Source: Planctomycetales bacterium 71-10
GTDB taxonomy: Bacteria; Planctomycetota; Planctomycetia; Isosphaerales; Isosphaeraceae
DNA length: 33,928 nt
Assembly: GCA_001898385.1 (NCBI GenBank)
Contig: MKTT01000154.1
Coordinates: 1 to 33,928, forward strand
Direction of reading: 5' to 3'
Each line of letters opens with the position of its first letter. The first letter of the stretch is position 1. A program made the position numbers and the translations under genes. Shown here one piece after another: positions 17,640-26,900 of this stretch. The notes under the pieces are model-generated. The model was not told where the DNA came from and did no database searches. It was given only the letters and a program-made list of their open reading frames with translations.

Positions 17640-19223
17640 ATGGACGAGCAGCGTTTCTACATCACGACGGCCATCGACTACCCCAACAGCCGCCCCCACA
17701 TCGGCACCGCCTTCGAGAAGATCGGCGCCGACGTCCAGGCGCGGTTCCGTCGGATGGAAGGCGCTCACGTCCATTTCCTGATGGGCAACGACGAGAACAC
17801 CCACAAGGTCACCCTCCGCGCCCGCGAGTTGGGGCTGGAGGCCAAGCCTTACGTCGACGACATGGCCCGCCAGTTCCAGGAAGTCTGGCGCGCGCTGGAG
17901 ATCTCCAACGACGACTTCATCCAGACCAGCGAGGAGCGCCACCACGCCGGCTGCCGGAAGTTCATCCAGGCCGTGTACGACGCGGGCGACATCTATAAGG
18001 GGGTGTACGCCGGACACTACTGCGTCGGCTGCGAGTCGTTCAAGACCGAGAAGGACGTCGCCGAGGGGGGCGGGCGGTGCCCCAACCACCCCAACGCGGA
18101 GCTGACGTGGCTGGAGGAGGACATCTACTACTTCCGCCTCTCCGCCTACCGCGACCGGCTGCTGGCCCACTACGCCGCGCACCCGGATTTCATCCAGCCG
18201 GAGAGCCGGCGGAATGAGATCATCAGCCTCGTGGAGACCGAGCTTCGCGACGTCGCCATCACCCGCAAGGGGTTCGCCTGGGGGATCCGCGTCCCGTTCG
18301 ACGAGGACCACACCATCTACGTCTGGTTCGACGCCCTGCTGAACTACGTCACGGCCGTCGGCTACGGGACCGACGAGGAGCGGTTCGCCCGGACCTGGCC
18401 GGCCGACGTCCACGTCATCGGCAAGGACATCACCCGATTCCACTGCGCCCTCTGGCCGGCGATGCTCATGTCGGCCGGCCTGCCCTTGCCGAAGAAGGTG
18501 TTCGGCCACGGCTTCGTCTACCGCAAGAACGAGGAGACCGGCGAGGCCGAGAAGCTCAGCAAGAGCCTGGGGAACGTCGTCGAGCCGATGGAGCTGATCG
18601 AGAAGTTCTCGGCGGAGGCTTTCCGCTATTACTTCATGAGCCAGTGCCCGTTCGGCGGCGACGGCGAGTTCTCGTTCGAACGCTTCGCCGACGCCTACAA
18701 CAGCGGCCTGGCCAACAACCTGGGCAACCTCTACAGCCGGATCCTCACGATGTGCCTGAAATACTTCCAGGGCGACCTGGGGTCGGTCGAGGGTCTCGAC
18801 CTGACGGCCTGGCGGCGCGGCCTGGACCTGCCGGCGCTGATTGAGGACGTCCGGGCGAAGGTGGGCGAGTTCGACTACACCGCGGCGCTCCAGCGGATCT
18901 GGCTGGAGGTCGTGGACTCGGCGAACAAGTACATCCAGGAGACGCAGCCCTTCAAGCTGGCGAAGACCGACCCGGAGGCGACGCGCGTCGTCCTGGCGAA
19001 CCTGGCCGACTGGATGCGGACCGTGGCGATCCTCATCAAGCCGTTCCTTCCGCAGACGTCGGAGACGTTCTACGGGGCGTTCGACTTCGGCGACGGCCGG
19101 CCCTGGGAGGCCGTCTCCTATGCCTCGGCGGCGACGCCGATCGCCTCGGGATCGTTCCGCGTGACGGCCCCGATCGTCGACGGCAAGCCAGCGCCGCTGT
19201 TCCCGAAGGTCGAGGCTCGCTGA
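17640..19223 (+). CDS. metG: Methionyl-tRNA synthetase
   Basis: 527 residues. This is a class I aminoacyl-tRNA synthetase that attaches methionine to tRNA-Met in the cytoplasm. The HIGH-type signature is HIGT at 20-23 (PNSRPHIGTAFEKIGAD), and the KMSKS loop is KLSKS at 305-309. The zinc knuckle is Cys128-x2-Cys131-x15-Cys147-x2-His150, a single knuckle with three Cys and one His as in Thermus-type enzymes, not the double four-Cys knuckle of E. coli type. The anticodon-binding helical domain follows to the end (NNLGNLYSR). There is no C-terminal Trbp111/EMAP-like tRNA-binding extension, so this is the short form. A Shine-Dalgarno-like AAGGA is placed 7 bases before the ATG. Flanking genes are unrelated to translation, so it is probably transcribed from its own promoter. 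Confidence 0.97.
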   Translation: MDEQRFYITTAIDYPNSRPHIGTAFEKIGADVQARFRRMEGAHVHFLMGNDENTHKVTLRARELGLEAKPYVDDMARQFQEVWRALEISNDDFIQTSEERHHAGCRKFIQAVYDAGDIYKGVYAGHYCVGCESFKTEKDVAEGGGRCPNHPNAELTWLEEDIYYFRLSAYRDRLLAHYAAHPDFIQPESRRNEIISLVETELRDVAITRKGFAWGIRVPFDEDHTIYVWFDALLNYVTAVGYGTDEERFARTWPADVHVIGKDITRFHCALWPAMLMSAGLPLPKKVFGHGFVYRKNEETGEAEKLSKSLGNVVEPMELIEKFSAEAFRYYFMSQCPFGGDGEFSFERFADAYNSGLANNLGNLYSRILTMCLKYFQGDLGSVEGLDLTAWRRGLDLPALIEDVRAKVGEFDYTAALQRIWLEVVDSANKYIQETQPFKLAKTDPEATRVVLANLADWMRTVAILIKPFLPQTSETFYGAFDFGDGRPWEAVSYASAATPIASGSFRVTAPIVDGKPAPLFPKVEAR

Positions 19224-19360
19224 ATCCGCCTTCGCGAGAAGTCGAACGATCGTTAAAGTCGTGAGCGCGAAGGACCGTTCCGGTCGATGAGAGAGGATGG
19301 CTCCGTCGGCCGGGACGGCGAGGTTCGGGCATCAATCCAGGACGGATCGAGGTGGACGCC

Positions 19361-20836
19361 ATGGAAGGGTCGAAGCGGAAGCTCATCGTGCTCTTGTGCA
19401 TGCATCGGAGCGGGTCGAGCCTGACCGCGAACCTCCTCCAGCAGCTCGGGATGTCGCTCGGCCCGTTCGAACTGATCGCGGCGGCCCCGAGCAACCCTTA
19501 TGGGCACTTCGAAGCCCTCCCCTTCCACATCATGAACCGGCGGGTGCAGGAGTGGGCGTTCGGCTTCGCCGACGACGTCCCCACCGATCCGGCGGTCCTC
19601 GCCCACTTCCTGGATACGCGGGCGGCCTGGCCGGCCGATCGGACGCTCCCCGAGGAGTGGGTCGACGAGGGGGAGGCGGCCGTCCGCGCCCTGATCGACA
19701 GCGGGCCCATCGCCGGCTTCAAAGATCCCCGCACCCCGCTGATCTGGCCCTACTGGAAGCGGGTCTTCGAGCGGATCGAGGGCGTCGAGGTGGTCGCGGC
19801 CAACCTCCTGCGCTCGCCGCACGAGATCGCCATGAGCCTCTGCACGCGCAGCAAGGGGACCATGCCGTACTGGACGGCGCTCGACGTGGTCGGCGTCCAC
19901 CTGGAGCGCATGAAGGCCGCCGCCGAGGGGGGGGGCGTCGAGCACGTCGTCCGCTTCGGCACGCCGTCGTTCTGGGACGACATGCGGTCGCTGTCCGAGG
20001 CTTGCGGGCTGACCTGGGACGAGGCCACGGTGCGTCGCGTGTACGACCCGACCTGCGTCCACCACAAGGCCGCCGCCGTCCCCCACCCGGCCCAGGGCAT
20101 CCTCAACGAGCTGGGCCGCGACGCCTGGGCCGGCATCGACCCGGCCGAGAACGCCCTCCACCTGGCCCGCGACGCGCGCAAGTACGAGGCCGAGATGCAC
20201 GGCCAGCTCGTCTCCACCCGGACCGAGCTGGGCAAGTCCGTCGTCACCACCCAGCAGTACCACGAGGTCGAGGCGCGGTGCGTCCACCTCCAGCACGAGC
20301 TGGACGTGGCGCGCCTGGCCGTCGCCGAGGGCGAGAAGGGATTCCAGATCGCCACGACCTGCCTCGAACAATCGGAGAAGCACCTGGCGCGGGTGACGGA
20401 GAGCCTGGTCTCCAACCAGGAGCGTCGCGTGCAGGCGGAGCAGCTCCTCGCCCACACCCAGGGCCTCCTGGCCCACACCGAACAGGCCCTCGCGGACGCC
20501 AACGACCGCCAGGCCCGGCTGGTGTCCGACCTCCAGCAGGTGTACGCCGCGATGCAGGCCGACCGCGACCGCGTCGCGGACCTCCAGAAGAAGCTGGACG
20601 AGCATCACGCGGCGACCGCCCTCAAGGAGCAACTCCTCGTGCGCTCCCAGGAGCGCGAGGAGAAGCGATGGCTGGAGACCGTCGCCCTGCGCCGGAAGCT
20701 CGAAAGGTTCGAGTCCAACGCGATCATCGGCGCGGCGGTCCGGGGGCGCCGGCAGATCCGGCAGATCTGGCTGAAGTTCCGCCACCTGGGCCCCAACGGC
20801 GAGCCCCGCTCCACGCGCGTCGACCGGCCGATGTGA
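19361..20836 (+). CDS. Sulfotransferase-like P-loop protein with long coiled-coil tail
   Basis: 491 residues from ATG 19361, which has GAGGTGG at 19349-19355 placed 5 bases upstream; an in-frame GTG at 19352 overlaps that site and is less likely. Residues 8-30 (LIVLLCMHRSGSSLTANLL) form the 5'-phosphosulfate-binding loop (P-loop-like CMHRSGSS at 13-20) of PAPS-dependent sulfotransferases. GFKDPRTPLIWPYW further on resembles the 3'-phosphate-binding KDPR segment of bacterial sulfotransferase-like proteins. The domain ends near residue 250. From about 275 to 445 the sequence is Glu/Gln/Leu-rich with heptad character and predicted as coiled coil, followed by a basic tail. Such fusions occur in polysaccharide loci, where they may sulfate sugars or act as glycan-length or assembly scaffolds (inference). 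It is the first gene of the glycan island and is convergent with wecB. Confidence 0.8.
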   Translation: MEGSKRKLIVLLCMHRSGSSLTANLLQQLGMSLGPFELIAAAPSNPYGHFEALPFHIMNRRVQEWAFGFADDVPTDPAVLAHFLDTRAAWPADRTLPEEWVDEGEAAVRALIDSGPIAGFKDPRTPLIWPYWKRVFERIEGVEVVAANLLRSPHEIAMSLCTRSKGTMPYWTALDVVGVHLERMKAAAEGGGVEHVVRFGTPSFWDDMRSLSEACGLTWDEATVRRVYDPTCVHHKAAAVPHPAQGILNELGRDAWAGIDPAENALHLARDARKYEAEMHGQLVSTRTELGKSVVTTQQYHEVEARCVHLQHELDVARLAVAEGEKGFQIATTCLEQSEKHLARVTESLVSNQERRVQAEQLLAHTQGLLAHTEQALADANDRQARLVSDLQQVYAAMQADRDRVADLQKKLDEHHAATALKEQLLVRSQEREEKRWLETVALRRKLERFESNAIIGAAVRGRRQIRQIWLKFRHLGPNGEPRSTRVDRPM

Positions 20837-20920
20837 CCGGCGGGCCGAAGCCGCACTCTGCTGCCACCGGGCATCGATGTGGCCGCGTCTTTTCGACCCG
20901 GAATTGAGGCGGGTTGGGGA

Positions 20921-20970
20921 GATGATCGAAGTCCCCTCTCCCGGCGGGAGAGGGGACTTCGAGGATCATC
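20921..20970. terminator. Long near-perfect hairpin between convergent genes
   Basis: A perfect 15-base-pair stem (20928-20942 with 20946-20960, three-base loop GGC) is extended by 7-base arms GATGATC and GATCATC (20921-20927 and 20964-20970) across a 3-base bulge. It sits in the 164-base gap between the convergent sulfotransferase and wecB stop codons. It lacks a T-tract, but its position fits a bidirectional terminator. The pyrimidine-rich core resembles dispersed palindromic repeats of high-GC genomes, an alternative explanation. Confidence 0.45.
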
Positions 20971-21000
20971 CGCCTCGCACACGGGGAGGATTTGCCCGCG

Positions 21001-22140
21001 TCAGGCGAGGACCGCCTCGGGGGATTCGACCACGAGCTTCCGGTGCAGGACCGAGACGATGCGGGCCGTCGCGCGGCCGTCGCCGAAGGCGGTCGAGAGC
21101 GGGCCGGGGGGGGCGGTGCAAAGGTCGGTCAGCAGCCGCGACCCCTCGCGGGCGATGGCCTCTGGGTCGTCGCCGATGAGCCTCGCCACGCCGCTGAGGA
21201 CGGCCTCCGGGCGCTCGCTGACGCTCCGGAGCACGAGGACCGGCGTCCCGAGCGCCGTGGCCTCCTCCTGCACGCCGCCGCTGTCGCTCAGGATGAAGGC
21301 GGCCCGCTTCATCGCGGCCACGAACGGGCCATAGTCGAGCGGGCGCACGAGCCGGACGCGGTCCAGCCCGCCCAACTCCGCCCGGACGACGGGCTCGACG
21401 GCCGGGTTGGGGTGGACGGGCCAGACGAATTCCAGGTCCGGCTGGGAGTCATGGAGCCTTCGGATCCCGTCGCAAATGCGCCGGAGCGGCTCGCCGTGGT
21501 TCTCGCGACGATGGACCGTCACGAGGACGAGGCGACGGCCGGCGGCGATCTCGACGCCGAGCGACGACTCGCGGCCGGCGGCGTAGAGCAAGGCGTCGAT
21601 GCCGGTGTTCCCCGTGACGTGGACCGCGCCGGGGTCGATCCCCTCGCGCAGGAGGTTGTCGCGGGCGTCCTTCGTCGGTGCGAAGTGGATCGAGGCCAGG
21701 TGGCTGGCGGCGACCCGGTTGGCCTCCTCGGGGAACGGCGAGTCCAGCCGATAGGTCCGCAGGCCGGCCTCGACGTGGGCGAACGGCACGCCCAACATGT
21801 AACTCGCCAGCGCGGCGGCCAGGACGGTCGTCGTGTCGCCCTGGGCGACGACGCAGTCGGGCGACTCCCGCCCGAGGGCGCCGTGGAGGGCGACGACCAG
21901 GCGGTTGCACAGGTCGGCCGGCGACTGGCCGGGGCGCATGGCGTCCAGGTCGACGTCCGGGCTCACGCCGAAGAAGTCGAACAGCGGCGAGGCCAGGTCG
22001 CGATGCTGGGCCGTGAAGACGAACCGGCAGCGGGCCCAGGGCTGCCCGCCCAGGGCCCGGACGATCGGCGCCGTCTTGATGACCTCCGGGCGCGTCCCGG
22101 CGACGACCACGACGTTCCTGGGGCGATCGTCCGCACGCAT
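21001..22140 (-). CDS. wecB: UDP-N-acetylglucosamine 2-epimerase (non-hydrolysing)
   Basis: 379 residues from ATG 22140. GGAGGT lies 6 bases upstream of this ATG and directly abuts another in-frame ATG at 22146, so 22140 is better spaced. The enzyme interconverts UDP-GlcNAc and UDP-ManNAc in the cytoplasm, feeding ManNAc-containing glycans. Motifs in order: GTRPEVIKT at 15-23, QGDTTT at 100-105, HVEAGLRT at 122-129 with Glu124, PFPEE with Glu138/Glu139 and Arg142, HRREN at 210-214 with His210, and DSGGVQEE at 286-293, then ERPE at 309-312. These cover the catalytic residues known for WecB. The gene is 42 bases downstream of a glycosyltransferase on the same strand and is presumably co-transcribed. 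The C-terminal GTN-type loop of many family members is replaced by SGVARLIGDD. Confidence 0.93.
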   Translation of the reverse strand: MRADDRPRNVVVVAGTRPEVIKTAPIVRALGGQPWARCRFVFTAQHRDLASPLFDFFGVSPDVDLDAMRPGQSPADLCNRLVVALHGALGRESPDCVVAQGDTTTVLAAALASYMLGVPFAHVEAGLRTYRLDSPFPEEANRVAASHLASIHFAPTKDARDNLLREGIDPGAVHVTGNTGIDALLYAAGRESSLGVEIAAGRRLVLVTVHRRENHGEPLRRICDGIRRLHDSQPDLEFVWPVHPNPAVEPVVRAELGGLDRVRLVRPLDYGPFVAAMKRAAFILSDSGGVQEEATALGTPVLVLRSVSERPEAVLSGVARLIGDDPEAIAREGSRLLTDLCTAPPGPLSTAFGDGRATARIVSVLHRKLVVESPEAVLA

Positions 22141-22182
22141 GAGCATACCTCCAAGGTGTCGATCGGCGTCGTCGGCGCGAAC

Positions 22183-23379
<1,197 letters not shown>

Positions 23380-23500
23380 GGGCATTCCTTTGCACCAGGA
23401 TGGATTTCGGCGGCCGGGGCCCTCCCGGCCCCATCCCTCGCCGACCGCGCCGGGTCGCGGCCCTCCGATAAAAAGAGGGCGCAGGGACTCGCGCCGCGTG

Positions 23501-23529
23501 AATGTAATGGCTCGTGCGAGACCTGTCAA
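23501..23529 (-). promoter_or_regulatory. Strong sigma70-type promoter for the GT8-like gene and wecB
   Basis: On the reverse strand TTGACA (23529-23524) is separated by exactly 17 bases from TACATT (23506-23501). The perfect -35 and ideal spacing stand out in this GC-rich sequence. The predicted 5' leader is about 115 nucleotides to the ATG at 23379, and it contains a 6-base-pair GC hairpin with an A/T-rich loop. Confidence 0.6.
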
Positions 23530-23727
23530 TCGACGCCGGTCTTGACGATTGATGCGAAGAATCCTGGAGCGAGGGCGTCGTCGGGCCGAACAATGAAGAC
23601 GTCGAGGTGTTCTTGGATGCGATCGAGGTGCACCGCCCCGCGACGGAGACCCCGCGGATCCGGGCGGATGGCCGATCGGGGGGATCGGCCGGCAAAGTTG
23701 AAAATCCGTTAATGGACAGCCTTTGAA

Positions 23728-23759
23728 TTGACAAGTTGCGGGCGTGCTGTCATTTAAAT
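23728..23759 (+). promoter_or_regulatory. Candidate promoter for the giant multi-domain glycosyltransferase
   Basis: A perfect TTGACA at 23728-23733 is followed by the A/T-rich TTTAAAT at 23753-23759. The spacer is 19-20 bases, longer than ideal. It lies about 150 bases before the ATG at 23910 and is divergent from the reverse promoter 200 bases to the left. Confidence 0.35.
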
Positions 23760-23909
23760 CGCACGGACTCAGGGAGCGGGAGCCCCCGCCCCGCGAGGGC
23801 CGCGTCGGCACGAGGATCAACCGCGATGGCGAGGGGGTGTGAACGCCCTCGCGACGCCGAGATCCGCCGAAGCGACCCGGTCGGGAGGGGCCCGAGGAGC
23901 GCGAAGGAC

Positions 23910-26900
23910 ATGGACGTCTCGGCCTATCTGTCGGAAGCCTCGTTCTGGACGCCCGACCCCGCCCTCGAGCCGCTCTGTCGCAGCCCGTTCAGCCCGGTCG
24001 CGTCGTGGCTCGTCGACGCGGCGCGGCCCCGGAAGGTCGTCCAGCTCGGCCTCCGCGAGCCCGGCCTCTACTTGACCGCCTGCGAGGCGGCGCGGCGGCT
24101 GGGGATCGACGCCCGCTGCCTGCTGATCGACCTCGCCGAGGACGACGCGCCATTCGGCGCCGCGGTCATGCGGATCCGCGAGGCCCACGACCGTTCCTAC
24201 GCGGGCGTCTCCAGGTGCCTGAGCGTCCACGCCGCCGACGCCCCGGCCGCGTTCGCCGACGGGTCGATCGACCTGATCCTGGCCTCGACCCCCGACGACG
24301 TCGAGCGGATCCAGTCATCCCTCGGAGCCTGGCGGGCGAAACTCGCAAGCGGTGCGATCCTGGTCGTCCCCCGGACCTGCGTGGAGGGTCGCGGGCTCGG
24401 CTCGTATGCCGCGTTCCGCGACCTGGCCGACGGCCGCCCCTCGTTCGAGTTCACGCACGGCGGCGGACTCGGCCTCGTCGCCCTGGGCCGATCGATCCCC
24501 GCCGGCCTCGCGGCGCTGTTCGAAGCCGACGCGATCCCCTCGCGGCGGAACGCGATCCGCCAGGTCTACGCCCGGCTCGGCGGCGGGGCCGGCGACGAAG
24601 CCTCGGCGACGGTCCTGGACCTGGCCGACTTCGGCCCCGCGTCGGGCCCGAACCGGTCCCATGAGGATCGCCTGGCCTTGCGCGAAGAGGTGTTGATGCT
24701 CCGCGAGGAGCTGGCGCATTTGGAGGACGTCCACCGCGCCGTCGCCCGCGAGCACGAGGCGCTGAGCCGAGAGGCCCCCTGGCTGCGTCGCGACGTGGAA
24801 CACCTCCGCCATCACTACACCTTCGCCGCGGCCCAGCTTGAGGAGGTCCGACGGAGCACGGCGTTGAAGGTGATCGAGCGCGGCCGGCGGGTCCGGGACC
24901 GTCTCTTCCCGCAGACCCGCCTCCACGGGCGCTGCCTGGAGTTGTCGATCCGGCTGGCCCGGGTGGCGGCCGTCGAGGGCCCGCGCGCCGCCGTGTCCAG
25001 GGCCTCGCGACGGGTGGTCCACAAGGTCCGGAAGGCGCTCGGCCGGCCCGCGGCTCCCCCGCTTCAGGCGATCCCGCCGACTCCCGCGGCCGTCGCCGCG
25101 CCCGGGGGCCGATTCCGGGAACTCCCGTGGCAGGGGGAAGCTCGCCGCGAGGCCGAGGGCCGGCCGGCCGGCGGGACGTTCAAGATCCTCCTGGTCTCGC
25201 ATTCCGCCTGCCGCACCGGGGCCCCCCTCTGCCTGCTGCGGCTGGCCGAGGAGCTGTCGAAGGTCCCGGACGTCGAATGCTGGGTCGTCCTGCGCACCGG
25301 CGGCGATCTCGCCCCCAAGTTCGCCCGCCTGGCCCCGACGGTCGGGCTGTGGTCCGTGGTCGAGTCCGGCCTCGCGACGTGGGAGGACGCCCCGGGCGAG
25401 ATCGTCGCGCGCTTCCGCGAATACGCCCCGGACGGGATCGCCGTCTGCAACACGATGGCCGTCAGCGAGTTCCACGCCGCCCTGAAGCGCCGGGATGTGC
25501 CGGTCCTCTCGTGGATCCACGAGCTGCCGACGTTCATCGAGATCCTCGGCGGTGTCGAGGCCATCGACCGCATCAAGGCCGCCAGCCGGCGGACCATCGT
25601 CCCCGCCGACGTCGTCCGCGACGCGCTGATCTCCCGGTTCGACGTCGACCCGGACCGGGTGCAGACCGTCCGCTACGGCCTGGAGCCGAAGACGCTCGGC
25701 CTGCCGCGCGACGCGATGCGCGGGCGCGTCCGCGAGGAGTTGAAGCTCCCCGCCGACGCCCGGATCGTCCTCGGCTGCGGGACGATCGACCTGCGCAAGG
25801 GGGCCGACCTCTTCGTCCAGGCCGCGCGACGATTCTTCGCCGACCCCGCGTCGGCCGGGATCGCGGACAAGACGTGGTTCGTCTGGTTCGGGCACACCGT
25901 CGACCGCGACTTCTACCAGTGGATCCGGCACGACGTCGAGGCGTCCGGCTTCGGCGACCGCATCCTGTTCGCCGGCTCGTGTCCCGACATGTCGCCCAAC
26001 TTCCTCGCGGCCGACGTCTTCGCCCTGACCTCGCGGGAAGACCCCTGCCCGTTCGCCAACCTGGAGGCGATGGAGGGGGCCCTGCCGGTCGTCGCCTTCG
26101 CGGGCTCGGGGGGCGCCCCGGAGGTGCTCGGCGGCGGCGGCGTGGCCGTGCCCTACCTCGACGTCGCCGCGATGGCCGGGACGATCCGCGACCTGCTCCA
26201 CGACGCCGACGCGCGGTCGGAGATGGGCGGGCGCGGGCGGTCGATCATCCGCAAGTCGTTCACCTGGCCGCGGTTCATGTCCGAGTTCCTGGCGATCCTC
26301 GGCGAGGACTACGGCTACTCCCCGGCGTCCGAGCCGAAGGTCTCCGTGATCGTGCCCAACTACCGGCACGCCCCGTATCTGGAGGAGCGGCTGCGGACCG
26401 TCTTCGAGCAGACCGTCCGGCCGCACGAGATCATCTTCCTCGACGACTGCTCGCCCGACGACAGCGTCGCGGTGGCTCGTCGGCTGGCGCCGGAGTCGCC
26501 GGTGCCGATGCGGATCGTGGTGAACGAGGAGAACAGCGGCAGCACCTTCAAGCAGTGGATGAAGGGGATGGCCCTGGCGACCGGCGACCTGATCTGGCTC
26601 GCCGAGTCCGACGACTCCTGCGATCCCAGGTTCCTGGAGCGGCTGGTCCCCGAATTCCGCGACCCGGAGGTCGCCCTGGCCTACAGCCAGTCCGCCCTCA
26701 TCGGCCCCGAGGGCGAGCTCTGGGCGGCCGACTTCCTGGGCCACACCGACGACATCGACCCCGAACGCTGGCGATCCCGCTACACGGCCGACGCCGCCGA
26801 GGAGGCCGAGATCGGCCTGAGCCAGAAGAACACCATCCCCAACGCCAGCGCGGCGGTGTTCCGCAAGCCCGCGGCGATGGACTTCGCCGAGGAACTGGCC

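Larger units (their letters stand above)
23380..23909. other. 530-base divergent intergenic region of the glycan island
   Basis: No gene is supported here, although both giant-GT and GT8-like frames are open through part of it. It contains the strong reverse promoter at 23501-23529 and a candidate forward promoter at 23728-23759. Two inverted repeats occur: GCCCTC and GAGGGC flanking an A-rich loop (about 23460-23480, inside the reverse 5' leader), and GGCCGATC and GATCGGCC around five G residues (23670-23690). The latter could be a protein-binding site or RNA hairpin. Local A/T content is higher than in the coding surroundings. Confidence 0.6.

Noticed and set aside
23386..23820. Upstream extension of the GT8-like frame on the reverse strand
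   Set aside because: It would run through the strong reverse promoter, and the protein family begins at MHVFTSITANYL; a Shine-Dalgarno sequence supports ATG 23379.
23736..23909. Upstream extension of the giant glycosyltransferase frame to ATG 23736
   Set aside because: The 58 extra residues are not conserved-looking, the region overlaps the candidate promoter, and ATG 23910 has a GAGGAG upstream.
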